A stretch of DNA of 33,049 bases from Azohydromonas aeria. GTDB lineage: Bacteria > Pseudomonadota > Gammaproteobacteria > Burkholderiales > Burkholderiaceae_C. Positions 7,466 to 15,015 of the stretch are shown here, one piece after another. Under the pieces are notes generated by a model. It ran no database searches. It was not told the origin of the DNA and saw only the letters and a list, made by a program, of their open reading frames with translations. Made by a program: the position numbers and the translations under genes. The stretch covers positions 1 to 33,049 of the forward strand of contig NZ_VIDQ01000081.1 in assembly GCF_009760915.1 (NCBI RefSeq), read 5' to 3'. How positions within the stretch are numbered: the stretch's first letter is position 1; the number at the start of each line of letters is the position of its first letter.

Positions 7466-9055
7466 ATGGACATAAAGGCCTCGGCAAGCATGGAAATGCA
7501 GCCAGCACGGCGCGTCGCAGCGGCATCCGGACAAAATCAGCGGATTTTCGGTCTCGACGTGCACCGCATCGTCTGCCCCGTGGCCTTGATATTGATCGCA
7601 GCGCTCGTCGTATATTCCATCGCCGATCCGGCCAGGGCCGGCGAACTCCTGAATGCCGCCAAGAACTGGACCATCAACAATTTCGACTGGTTCTACATCA
7701 TTTCCGGCAACGCCTTCGTCCTGTTTTGCGCGCTGCTGGTAGTCACCCCCGCCGGCAGCGTGCGCATCGGGCGCGGTGAAACCCGGCCCGAATATGGCGC
7801 CGTTTCGTACTTCTCGATGCTGTTCGCGGCCGGCATGGGCGTCGGGCTGCTGTTCTGGGGCGTGGCCGAGCCGCTGGCCTATTATTCCGGCTGGTACAAG
7901 ACGCCCTTGGGCGTGACGCAAAATACCCCCGAGGCCATGCACGCCGCCATGGGCGCCACGATGTTCCACTGGGGGCTGCATCCCTGGGCGGTGTATTGCA
8001 TCGTGGCGCTGGTCATCGGGTATTTTGCCTACAACCGCGGGCTGCAGAATTCGCTGCGCTCGGGTTTGCAGCCGCTGATCGGCGCGGCCCATAAAGGCTG
8101 GATCGGCCACGTGGTAGACATTTTCACGATCCTGCTGACCACTTTCGGCCTGGCCACCTCGCTGGGGCTGGGCGCGCTGCAGGCGTCCGCGGGCATCAGC
8201 CATGTTTTCGGCACGCCCGATTCCTTTGCCATGCAGGCCGGCTTCATCCTGGTGGTGGCGCTGCTGTCGGCGGTCGGCGTCGGCGCGGGCATGCACGCGG
8301 GCATCAAGCTGCTGAGCAACCTCAACATGGCGCTGGCGCTGGGCCTGCTGGTGTTCGTGGTGCTGGGCGCCGGCGTGGTGAGCTTCATCGCCGGCCTGGG
8401 CTCGACCACGGCGGACTACGCCCACCACTTCATTCCGCTGGCCAACTGGATGGGCCGCAACGACCAGGAGTGGTTCCGCGGCTGGACGGTGTTCTACTGG
8501 GCCTGGTGGGCCAGCTGGGCGCCCTTCGTCGGCATGTTCATCGCCAGCATCTCGCGCGGGCGCACCGTCCGGCAGATCGTGGTGTCGGTCATGATCGCGC
8601 CCACCCTCGTGGCGCTGCTGTGGATGACGGCCTTCGGCGGCGCGGCCATCCACCAGGCCGCCGGCGGCGCGAGCCAGCTCAGCGGCAGCGGCCTCCAGGA
8701 CGTCACGCTCACGCTGTTCTGGTTCCTCGAGGCGCTGCCCATGGCGCAGTTCACCTCCGTCCTGGCCGTGGTGCTGCTGGCCATCTTCATGGTCACCTCC
8801 GTCAACTCCGGCTGCCTGGTGGTGGACACGCTGGCCTCCGGCGGCAAGGAAGACACCAGCGGCTTCCAGAAGGTGGTCTGGGTCGGCGTGATCACCGTGG
8901 TGACCCTGGTGCTGTTCATCGTTGGCGGCGACGGCGCGCTCAAGGCCGCGCAGGCCGCGGCGATCGCCCTGGGCCTGCCCTTCATGGCGCTGATGTTCCT
9001 GCTCATGCTGGGGCTGTTCAAGGCGCTCATCGGCGAGCGCCTGCGCAAGGCCTGA
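7466..9055 (+). CDS. BCCT-family betaine/choline/carnitine transporter
   Basis: A 529-residue inner-membrane symporter with about 12 hydrophobic segments. The ATG at 7466 is chosen because AAGGAG at 7455-7460 lies 5 nt before it; an upstream in-frame ATG at 7316 has no such site and would add a non-hydrophobic extension. Family signatures are LFAAGMGVGLLFWGVAEPLA (TM3, glycine-rich substrate segment) and the BCCT tryptophan-rich motif around WTVFYWAWWASWAPFVG followed by SRGRTVRQ. It has no long C-terminal cytoplasmic domain like that of BetT or BetP. Its place in a betaine-catabolism island and its GbdR-type promoter make glycine betaine the most likely substrate. Choline or carnitine cannot be excluded from sequence alone. 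Confidence 0.93.
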   Translation: MDIKASASMEMQPARRVAAASGQNQRIFGLDVHRIVCPVALILIAALVVYSIADPARAGELLNAAKNWTINNFDWFYIISGNAFVLFCALLVVTPAGSVRIGRGETRPEYGAVSYFSMLFAAGMGVGLLFWGVAEPLAYYSGWYKTPLGVTQNTPEAMHAAMGATMFHWGLHPWAVYCIVALVIGYFAYNRGLQNSLRSGLQPLIGAAHKGWIGHVVDIFTILLTTFGLATSLGLGALQASAGISHVFGTPDSFAMQAGFILVVALLSAVGVGAGMHAGIKLLSNLNMALALGLLVFVVLGAGVVSFIAGLGSTTADYAHHFIPLANWMGRNDQEWFRGWTVFYWAWWASWAPFVGMFIASISRGRTVRQIVVSVMIAPTLVALLWMTAFGGAAIHQAAGGASQLSGSGLQDVTLTLFWFLEALPMAQFTSVLAVVLLAIFMVTSVNSGCLVVDTLASGGKEDTSGFQKVVWVGVITVVTLVLFIVGGDGALKAAQAAAIALGLPFMALMFLLMLGLFKALIGERLRKA

Positions 9056-9074
9056 CCTCCGGGAAGCGGCGGCA

Positions 9075-9099
9075 CCGTCGCCTCGGGAACAGGCGACGG
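9075..9099 (+). terminator. Hairpin after the BCCT gene
   Basis: A 9-bp perfect stem (9075-9083 with 9091-9099, 7-nt loop) starts 19 bp after the BCCT stop. It has no T-run, so termination is uncertain and some read-through into the Bug-family gene 115 bp downstream of the BCCT stop is possible. Confidence 0.4.
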
Positions 9100-9170
9100 C
9101 GGCACGGGGCAAGTTCGCCGTCGCCCGCGCCCGAACATGGCAAGCGCCTCCTCAACCTTCGCGAGCCACC

Positions 9171-10172
9171 ATGCCCTGCCTTCCCCGCAAGCTTTTCTCC
9201 ACTTCCTGGCGCGCCGCCGCGCCCCTGGGCGCGGCGGCCCTGCTCGCGCTGGCCCTGCCGACGGCCCAAGCCGAGGGCTACCCCGGCAAGCCCGTCCGGG
9301 TGGTGGTGCCCTGGCCCGCGGGCGCGATCACGGACGCGCTGGCGCGCCGCCTGAGCGACCAGGTGAGCGCCGAGCTCAAGCAGCCGTTCATCGTGGACAA
9401 CCGGCCCGGCGCCAGCGGCTCGATCGGCGCCAGCTTCGCGGCCAAGTCCGCGGCCGACGGCTACACGCTGCTGGTGGCCTCCTCCGACACCCATGCCATC
9501 AACCCGATCTACTACGCGAAGCTGCCCTATGCCACGGGCGACTTCACCGACGTGATGGGGCTGGCCCGGTTCTCCTACACCATCGCCGTGGGCAGCCATG
9601 TCCCGGCCAACAGCCTGCGCGAGTTCGTCGCGCTGGCCAAGGCCCAGCCGGGCAAGTACTCGTACGCATCGTGGGGCAACGGCAGCCTGGCCCACCTGGG
9701 CACAGAGCTGCTGAAATCGGCCGCGGGCATCGACCTGCTGCACGTCCCGTTCCAGGGCCTGGCCCCGGGCGTGACGGCCCTGATCGGCGGCAACGTGGAC
9801 CTCATGATCGTGCCCGCCGGCAGCGCCGAGCAGCAGCGGCAGGCCGGCAAGGTCAAGATCCTGGCCGTCGCCGGCCCGGCCCGGCACGCCTCCATTGCCG
9901 ACGTGCCCACGACGGGCGAGACGGGCTACCCCGCCGTCATCGTGCAGCAGTGGTTCGGGCTGGTGGCGCCCAAGGGCAGCCCGGAAGCCGTCAAGGGCAC
10001 GCTGACGGACGCCTACTCGCGCGCCCTGGCCCGCAAGGACACGCTGGAGTGGATCGCGACCCAGGGCGGCGAGCCGATGCCCATCAGCGGCGAGCAGTTC
10101 AAGGCCTTTGCCCAGGGCGAGTCGGCGCGCTGGCGCAAGGTGATCGCCGACGCCCACATCCAGCTCCAGTGA
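9171..10172 (+). CDS. Bug-family (tripartite tricarboxylate transporter type) periplasmic substrate-binding protein
   Basis: 333 residues. The signal peptide (hydrophobic stretch ending PTAQA before EGYPGKPV) is followed by a TctC/Bug fold with typical motifs: VRVVVPWPAGAITDALARRL, IVDNRPGASGSIGASFAAK, ADGYTLLVASSDTHAINP, VPFQGLAPGVTALIGGNVDL and PTTGETGYPAVIVQQWFGLV. Such proteins are hugely amplified in Burkholderiales and often occur as orphans; no tctA or tctB membrane partner is visible here. The ligand is unknown. Family members bind carboxylates such as citrate, or amino acids and nicotinate-like compounds. It follows the BCCT gene on the same strand, so betaine-related use is possible but unproven. 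The Shine-Dalgarno before the ATG at 9171 is weak. Confidence 0.92.
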   Translation: MPCLPRKLFSTSWRAAAPLGAAALLALALPTAQAEGYPGKPVRVVVPWPAGAITDALARRLSDQVSAELKQPFIVDNRPGASGSIGASFAAKSAADGYTLLVASSDTHAINPIYYAKLPYATGDFTDVMGLARFSYTIAVGSHVPANSLREFVALAKAQPGKYSYASWGNGSLAHLGTELLKSAAGIDLLHVPFQGLAPGVTALIGGNVDLMIVPAGSAEQQRQAGKVKILAVAGPARHASIADVPTTGETGYPAVIVQQWFGLVAPKGSPEAVKGTLTDAYSRALARKDTLEWIATQGGEPMPISGEQFKAFAQGESARWRKVIADAHIQLQ

Positions 10173-10328
10173 ACCGGCCGGCCCGGCGGCGGCCGTTGTC
10201 GTACGGGCTTTCGTAGCGGGGAAAGCACGGCGACGACAGCCCGGGATCATGCGGCCGCACCGCGCGGCGCCCCGCGGCGGATGCGGGCACAACGGATCGG
10301 CGCCGGCGGCGTCAGGGCGCGCCGGCGA

Positions 10329-10589
10329 TCACCGGCCGGCGGACGGGCCGGCGGCGCCGGGGCGGCGGCGCCACCAGCCCATGAGCGTCAGGCCCAGCCA
10401 GAAGCACTGCGTCAGGAACGAGGCCAGGTTCCAGCTGGTCGTCAGCGACACCAGCACGCAGACGGGCCCCACCACGTTGAGCAGCACCACCAGCCGCCCC
10501 GTGGGTGGCTGGTGCAGCAACTGGACACAGAAGTGCGCGGCGACATAGGCCACCACGCCGATGAGCCCGATGTAGTCCTGGAAAGTCAT
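10329..10589 (-). CDS. Small membrane protein, CBU_0592-like
   Basis: 86 residues, starting at the ATG at 10587-10589 (MTFQDYIGLIGVVAYVAAHF). Three hydrophobic helices are visible: GLIGVVAYVAAHFCVQLL, LVVLLNVVGPVCVLVSL and FLTQCFWLGLTLMGWW, with the conserved NLASFLTQCFW element between and within the last two. The pattern matches the small CBU_0592-type integral membrane family found beside many unrelated genes; the function is unknown. An upstream extension of the same frame to 10721 is possible, but it would run through the terminator of proX and is not hydrophobic, so I reject it. The protein is convergent with the Bug-family gene and lies downstream of proX. The gap 10173-10328 holds an interrupted hairpin (10198-10237) and nothing else I recognise. 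Confidence 0.72.
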   Translation of the reverse strand: MTFQDYIGLIGVVAYVAAHFCVQLLHQPPTGRLVVLLNVVGPVCVLVSLTTSWNLASFLTQCFWLGLTLMGWWRRRPGAAGPSAGR

Positions 10590-10631
10590 GGAATGCGGGT
10601 GAAGGTTCGGAATGCGCCGGTCACTGAAGTG

Positions 10632-10656
10632 AAAAAAGCCCGCGTGATGCGGGCTT
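10632..10656 (-). terminator. Intrinsic terminator of proX
   Basis: An 8-bp stem (10636-10643 with 10649-10656, loop GTGAT) is followed on the minus strand by six T residues (complement of 10632-10637). It ends transcription of proX and lies 43 bp upstream of the small membrane protein gene. Confidence 0.88.
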
Positions 10657-10669
10657 CCTGCTGCGGCGT

Positions 10670-10775
10670 CGGCCACGGCGCGGTGCGCCGTGGCCGGATT
10701 CGTGAACTCTACACTTGCCAATCCCCCTGACGCCGCCCATGGACTTGCGCGGCGTCAAGGATTGCCGGGGGCTTA
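10670..10775 (-). other. Two large hairpins in the proX 3' region
   Basis: Just after the proX stop there is a long interrupted stem (10730-10735 with 10770-10775, and 10739-10747 with 10760-10768; 15 bp in total). A perfect 12-bp stem with a 3-nt loop follows (10670-10681 with 10685-10696). Neither has a T-run; the true terminator lies further downstream at 10632-10656. They may protect the proX mRNA 3' end. Confidence 0.5.
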
Positions 10776-11666
10776 CTTGCTGGCGGCCGCCACCCAGCGG
10801 TTGACCACGTCGCCGCGCGAGGCGACGTAGGCGGCCGCTTCCTTGGCCGAGCTGCTGTCCTTGGCCTTGAGCATCACGCCTTCGAGGTCGGCCAGCGAGA
10901 TCTTCATGTTGCGGATGAAGGCCGAGGCCGTGGGGAAGTCGGCCGAGAAGCCCTTGCGCGCCAGCGCGTGGATCGACTCCGCGCCGCCCAGCGCCTGCTT
11001 CGGGTCTTCGAGGTAGCGCAGCTTGTAGCGCGAGAACATCCAGTGCGGCGACCAGGTCGTCACGACGATCCACTGCTTGCGCTGGATGGCGCGGTCCAGC
11101 GCCGAGACCATGGCGGCGTCGGAGGCCGTGAGCAGCTGGTAGTCGAGGCCGTAGCTCTTGATGGCGGCCTCGGACAGCTTCATCAGCCCGGCGCCGGCGT
11201 CGATGCCCTGGATGCGCCCGTTCAGCTTCTCGCGCACCTCGGGCTTGGCCAGGTCGGCAATGCTGCGCAGCGTGCCTACCGGGATCTCGTCGGGCACGGC
11301 CCAGCCCAGCTTGGCGTCGGTGTAGAGGGCACCCAGGTCCTCCACGTCGTCCTTGACCTTCTCCCAGTAGCTCTTGTGCGTGCCCGGCAGCCAGGCCATG
11401 AGCATCAGGTCGATCTGGCCGCGCTGCAGCCCGGCGTACTGCAGCGCCACGTCCGTCATCACCAGCTCGACCTTCTGCGCCAGGCGCTGTTCCAGGATGA
11501 TCTTGGCGATGTTGGTCACGGCCTCGGCGTCGGCCCACGCCGTCCAGCCGATGCGGATCGGCTTGGCCTGGGCCAGCACCGACAACGGCGTGCCCGCCAG
11601 CGCCAGGGTGGTGGTTGCGCCGGCAAGGAAGCTGCGGCGGGTCGTCAATGCTTTGCGGTCGGTCAT
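10773..11666 (-). CDS. proX: Glycine betaine/proline ABC transporter substrate-binding protein
   Basis: 297 residues of the OpuAC/ProX family. The start is the ATG at 11664-11666 with GGAG 8 nt upstream; a longer frame to 11816 lacks a Shine-Dalgarno and would bury the signal peptide. The N-terminus is a twin-arginine-like signal (TTRRSFLAGATTTLALAG, ending VLAQA). Landmarks include IRIGWTAWADAEAVTNIAKI, the tryptophan-containing WLPGTHKSYWEKV segment and IVVTTWSPHWMF. The aromatic residues suit a cage for the trimethylammonium group. It is separated from proVW by a porin gene and has its own GbdR-type promoter and terminator, so it can be expressed at higher levels than the membrane parts. 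Choline or proline betaine are alternative ligands. Confidence 0.92.
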   Translation of the reverse strand: MTDRKALTTRRSFLAGATTTLALAGTPLSVLAQAKPIRIGWTAWADAEAVTNIAKIILEQRLAQKVELVMTDVALQYAGLQRGQIDLMLMAWLPGTHKSYWEKVKDDVEDLGALYTDAKLGWAVPDEIPVGTLRSIADLAKPEVREKLNGRIQGIDAGAGLMKLSEAAIKSYGLDYQLLTASDAAMVSALDRAIQRKQWIVVTTWSPHWMFSRYKLRYLEDPKQALGGAESIHALARKGFSADFPTASAFIRNMKISLADLEGVMLKAKDSSSAKEAAAYVASRGDVVNRWVAAASK

Positions 11667-11706
11667 CGGGAGGCTCCGTTGGAGTCGGTGGGCATCAGCC
11701 GCGGTC

Positions 11707-11769
11707 AAGGTAGAGGCGGCGGAATCTGTTGCTTGCATCCTTGCGACACCGGTCGGCCTGCGTTCGACA
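11707..11769 (-). promoter_or_regulatory. Putative GbdR-type activator site and promoter of proX
   Basis: On the minus strand, direct half-sites TGTCGA-N8-CG (from 11769) and TGTCGC-N8-AA (11748-11733) are 21 bp apart and point toward proX. A weak -10 (TACCTT, 11712-11707) lies 20 nt downstream. The distance from the site to the proX start codon is 66 nt, close to the 60 nt seen for the porin. Confidence 0.6.
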
Positions 11770-11838
11770 TGGGGCCGCGCGGTGTGCGCAAGTTGGCGGT
11801 TCTCACACCCGGCCACCGTGCCGGCGGCCGGGGCCGGT

Positions 11839-12822
11839 TCAGAAGGTGTGCGCGACCCCCAGGCCGTACAGGTTCACGCGGTCGCCGGGGTAGCTCTTGC
11901 GGGCCACGTCGGCATAGACGCTGGTGCGCTTGGACAGCGCGTACACCGCGCCCGCGGCCGTGGTCTTCTGCGCCTTCACGCCATCGACGTCCACCTGGCC
12001 CCAGCCGGCGTTCAGCGTCCACGGCCCGATGAAGTACTGCGCGCCCAGCGTGATGGCCTTGGCCTTGGAAGCCGCGCCGGGCGACTTGCTCAGGTCCCAG
12101 GCGCCCATCAGGGCCAGCGAGTCGATCTTGCCCTTGAGGCCGACGAAGGTGTCGCTGGCGCCGGCGCTGTTCTTCTCGCGCGCCACCATGGCCGTGATCG
12201 GGCCGGCGGCGTACTTGATCGCCCCGCCCAGCGGGCGCTGGCTGTCGCCCGGGCGCTTTTCTGGCGAGCCGCTCACGTGCAGCGAGAAGCCACCGACGAC
12301 CGGCGAGTCGTAGAAGATGCCGTTGTTCAGCCGCCCGTACTCGGCTCGGCCGCTGTTGGCCTGCGGGTCCGAGGGGAAGTTGTAGTGCCACAGGTCCCAC
12401 GCCGGCGAGGCGACGCGGTTGAAGTTGTACCAGGGGTCGAAGTGCCAGTCGTTGGCCCACATCGCGTCGAGCGCGCGGCCGGCCTTGACCGAGCCGAAGG
12501 CGCCCTTCAGGCCCACGGTCGATTCCCCGTGGAAGAACGGCTTGCCGCTCGCCGGGTTGCCCTCCAGCGTGCCCGTGTCCATGTCGAAGCGCGTGGTCAG
12601 GTTGAAGAAGGCCGCCAGGCCGCTGCCCAGGTCTTCCGTGCCGGAGAAGGTGAGATAGCTGCGCTGGATCGTGCCGACGTTCCAGGTCTCGTTGCCGTCG
12701 CGGTAGATGCCGACGTCAACCATGCCGCCGATGTTGACCGAAGACTGCGCCAGCGCCGTGGCCGGCATCAAGGCCGCCGCGCCGAGCGCCAGCAGTACCG
12801 TCCTGATGGGGATTCTTTTCAC
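11839..12822 (-). CDS. General porin of the Burkholderiales type
   Basis: 327 residues, an outer-membrane beta-barrel of the Gram-negative porin (OmpC-like, Porin_4) family. I start it at the GTG at 12820-12822 because GGAGGG lies 8 nt upstream; the in-frame TTG at 12828 is too close to that site. A signal peptide (VKRIPIRTVLLALGAAAL to TALAQ) precedes SSVNIGGMVDVGIYRDGNET. Alternating amphipathic strands, GESTVGLKGAFGSVKAGRAL and a C-terminal phenylalanine (VNLYGLGVAHTF) are typical. The gene lies between proW and proX on the same strand and has its own GbdR-type site. It is therefore likely to be the outer-membrane entry route for betaine in this system, although porins are not usually very selective. 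Confidence 0.93.
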   Translation of the reverse strand: MKRIPIRTVLLALGAAALMPATALAQSSVNIGGMVDVGIYRDGNETWNVGTIQRSYLTFSGTEDLGSGLAAFFNLTTRFDMDTGTLEGNPASGKPFFHGESTVGLKGAFGSVKAGRALDAMWANDWHFDPWYNFNRVASPAWDLWHYNFPSDPQANSGRAEYGRLNNGIFYDSPVVGGFSLHVSGSPEKRPGDSQRPLGGAIKYAAGPITAMVAREKNSAGASDTFVGLKGKIDSLALMGAWDLSKSPGAASKAKAITLGAQYFIGPWTLNAGWGQVDVDGVKAQKTTAAGAVYALSKRTSVYADVARKSYPGDRVNLYGLGVAHTF

Positions 12823-12855
12823 AAGCAAGGCCCTCCAATAGATGTTGGCAGCCTC

Positions 12856-12919
12856 ACTTTGTCAGCACCTGCAACCGGGGCCTTGCCTTCAGGCGACAAA
12901 GGGTGTTCTGTTTTCGCAA
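12856..12919 (-). promoter_or_regulatory. Putative GbdR-type activator site and promoter of the porin gene
   Basis: On the minus strand a degenerate half-site TTGCGA-N8-CA (from 12919) is followed after 5 nt by a perfect TGTCGC-N8-AA (12898-12883). A -10-like CAAAGT (12861-12856, 3 of 6 matches) lies 21 nt downstream. The site ends 60 nt before the porin GTG. The weak-then-strong half-site order is the same as at proX. Confidence 0.5.
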
Positions 12920-12940
12920 TGACGACCGTCAAGGAACCCT

Positions 12941-12978
12941 GAAAAATGAAAAATGCCCGCGCTGGCGGGCATTTTTTG
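12941..12978 (-). terminator. Intrinsic terminator of the proVW operon (bidirectional shape)
   Basis: An 8-bp stem (12953-12960 with 12965-12972, 4-nt loop) is flanked by A-rich sequence on the left and a T-run on the right, so it could work on both strands. In context it ends minus-strand transcription after proW (stop at 13029), about 20 bp before the porin activator site. Confidence 0.88.
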
Positions 12979-13028
12979 CTTGTGGCCGCCGTTGGCGGCG
13001 GCCGCCTGGAGCGCGGGCGCTGCGGTGC

Positions 13029-13898
13029 TCAGCTTTCCTGGCGCCGGGTGCCGAAGCTCTCGGTGAGACGGTCCAGGATGATGGCCAGCAGCACCACCGA
13101 CAAGCCGCTCTCGAAGCCCAGGCCGATGTCCAGGCGCTGGATGCTGGAGAGCACGTCGTTGCCCAGGCCGCCGGCGCCGACCATGGAGGCGATGATCACC
13201 ATCGACAGCGCCATCATGATGGTCTGGTTGACGCCGGCCATGATGGTGGGCAGCGCGATGGGCAGCTGCACCTTCCACAGCAGCTGCATCGACGTGCAGC
13301 CGAAGGCCTGGCCGGCTTCCACCTGCTCGGCGTTGACCTGCCGGATGCCCAGCGCCGTGAGCCGCACCACGGGCGGCATGGCGAACACCACCGTGGCCAG
13401 GATGCCCGGCACGCGCCCCAGCCCGAACACCATGGCCGCCGGGATCAGGTACACGAAGGCCGGCATGGTCTGCATGAAGTCCAGCACCGGGCGCAGCAGC
13501 GCGTTGAAGCGGTCATTGCGCGCGCACAGGATGCCCAGCGGCACGCCCACGACCAGGCTGATGAGCGTGGCCGAGAACACCAGCGCCAGCGTCACCATGG
13601 TCTGGTCCCAGAAGCCGGTGATGCGTATCACCAGCAGGCTCGCCAGCGCGAACAGGCCGAAACCCCACTTCAGCCGCCACACGCCCACGGCCGCCACCAC
13701 CAGCATCACCAGCCACGACGGGATGGCCAGGAAGCCGGTCTCGACTTGGCCGGCGAAGCGCTCGACCACCGCGCCGACGGCATCGAACAGGCTGCCGCCG
13801 CGGTCGAGCATCAGCTTCACCGCGTCGTTGACGAGGGCACCCAGCGGCAGCAGTTCCTTGCCGTCGCCGACGTAGTTGGAGAGGAAGTCAGCCGACAT
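13029..13898 (-). CDS. proW: Glycine betaine/proline ABC transporter permease
   Basis: 289 residues; the start is the ATG at 13896-13898. The coding region overlaps the end of proV by 11 nt, implying translational coupling. The protein has the ProW/OpuAB layout: a hydrophilic N-terminal stretch, then about six membrane helices (for example IPSWLVMLVVAAVGVW, TMVTLALVFSATLISLVVG, VYLIPAAMVFGLG). The binding-protein-dependent permease signature EAGQAFGCTSMQLLWKVQLP (EAA loop) contacts the ATPase, and GFGLFALASLLVIRITGFWD is also typical of ProW. A longer frame to 13952 is open but has no supporting start. It acts with ProV at 13888-14940 and most likely with the separately transcribed ProX. Confidence 0.94.
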   Translation of the reverse strand: MSADFLSNYVGDGKELLPLGALVNDAVKLMLDRGGSLFDAVGAVVERFAGQVETGFLAIPSWLVMLVVAAVGVWRLKWGFGLFALASLLVIRITGFWDQTMVTLALVFSATLISLVVGVPLGILCARNDRFNALLRPVLDFMQTMPAFVYLIPAAMVFGLGRVPGILATVVFAMPPVVRLTALGIRQVNAEQVEAGQAFGCTSMQLLWKVQLPIALPTIMAGVNQTIMMALSMVIIASMVGAGGLGNDVLSSIQRLDIGLGFESGLSVVLLAIILDRLTESFGTRRQES

Positions 13899-14940
13899 GG
13901 CGGGTGCTCGCGATCTTGAGGAGGAGGCTCTTGGGCGTGATGCAGCCCACAAGGCGTTCGGCGTCGTCGAAGACGCTCACGGGTTGATCCAGCCCAAGCA
14001 CGGTGCGCAGGGCGTCGGGCAAAGTGGTATTGGCGGAAAGGCTGTTCGCGCGGCAGCGCGCGATGAGGTCTTCGGCCACCGGGGCGGAGCTGTCCACCAG
14101 GTCCGCGGCGGTGAGGTAGCGCGAGGTGTCCACGCCCTTGAAGAAGCGGCGCACGTAGTCGTTGGCGGGCCGGGTGACGATCTCGTGCGGCGTGCCTTCC
14201 TGCACCAGGTTGCCGCCTTCCATGATGGCGATGCGCGTGCCGATCTTGAGCGCCTCCTCCAGGTCGTGCGAGACGAAGAAGATGGTGCGGCGGTGCTCGC
14301 GCTGCAGCTGCAGCATCAGGTCCTGCATCTCGGTGCGCTTGAGCGGGTCCAGCGCCGAGAAGGCCTCGTCCATGAGCAGGATGTCCGGGTCCACGGCCAG
14401 CGCGCGGGCCAGGCCCACGCGCTGCTGCATGCCGCCGGAGAGCTGGCGCGGGTACTTCTGCGCATAGGCCTTCAGGCCCACCTGGTCCAGCGCCTGCATG
14501 ACCTTGTCGCGGTAGGCCTTGGCGCTGTCGCCGGCGATCTCCAGGCCGAAGGCGACGTTGTCGAACACGGTGCGGTGCGGCATCAGCGCGAAGCTCTGGA
14601 ACACCATCGCCATGCGCTTGCGCCGCCAGCGCACCATCTCGGCCGCGGGCATGCGCGCCACGTCCTGGCCGTCAATGGTGACGGAGCCGGCGGTGGGCTC
14701 GACCAGGCGGTTGATGAGCCGGATCAGCGTGGACTTGCCCGAGCCTGACAGGCCCATGAGCACGTAGATGTCGCCGGCCTGCACGTCGAAGCTGACCTTG
14801 TTGACCCCGACCACCTGGCCGGTGCGCTGGAAGATCTCGTCCTTGGACAATCCCTCGCGCAACAGTGCCAGCGCGGCGTCGGGCTTCTTCCCGAACACCT
14901 TGGTGAGCTCGCGTATCTGGATCTTCGGTGTGTCTGACAT
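13888..14940 (-). CDS. proV: Glycine betaine/proline ABC transporter ATP-binding protein
   Basis: 350 residues. The start is the ATG at 14938-14940, with GGGAGG 6 nt upstream. It has a Walker A motif (GLSGSGKST, residues 63-71), an ABC signature (LSGGMQQR, 167-174), Walker B (ILLMDE, 187-192) and a switch histidine (FFVSHDLEEA). The N-terminal LSKDEIFQRTGQVVGVNKVS segment is characteristic of ProV/OpuAA. The C-terminus from about residue 270 carries a reduced CBS-like regulatory region (DALRTVLGLDQPVSVFDDAE). The gene lies 73 bp downstream of gbcB, behind a terminator. I see no GbdR-type site of its own, so it is probably expressed by read-through from the gbcAB promoter or from a weak local promoter. 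Confidence 0.95.
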   Translation of the reverse strand: MSDTPKIQIRELTKVFGKKPDAALALLREGLSKDEIFQRTGQVVGVNKVSFDVQAGDIYVLMGLSGSGKSTLIRLINRLVEPTAGSVTIDGQDVARMPAAEMVRWRRKRMAMVFQSFALMPHRTVFDNVAFGLEIAGDSAKAYRDKVMQALDQVGLKAYAQKYPRQLSGGMQQRVGLARALAVDPDILLMDEAFSALDPLKRTEMQDLMLQLQREHRRTIFFVSHDLEEALKIGTRIAIMEGGNLVQEGTPHEIVTRPANDYVRRFFKGVDTSRYLTAADLVDSSAPVAEDLIARCRANSLSANTTLPDALRTVLGLDQPVSVFDDAERLVGCITPKSLLLKIASTRHVG

Positions 14941-14982
14941 GGTCGCCTCCCTGGCGCAAACACGAAAAAATCTCTTCTTGTG

Positions 14983-15015
14983 AAAAAGCCCGGCCGGTGA
15001 GGGCCGGGCCGGGCT
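14983..15015 (-). terminator. Intrinsic terminator after gbcB
   Basis: A 9-bp GC-rich stem (14987-14995 with 15007-15015) is followed on the minus strand by a T5 run (complement of 14983-14987). Its upstream arm overlaps the gbcB stop codon (15014-15016), and proV starts only 43 bp further on, so it is likely an attenuator between gbcAB and proVW. Confidence 0.75.

Noticed and set aside
9076..9112. Possible seventh phased site (CGTCGC-N8-CA-N5-CGGCGG-N8-AA) before the Bug-family gene
   Set aside because: Half-sites deviate from the others, the sequence is explained by the hairpin after the BCCT gene, and the -10 (GAACAT) is poor. It is worth rescoring with a proper matrix.
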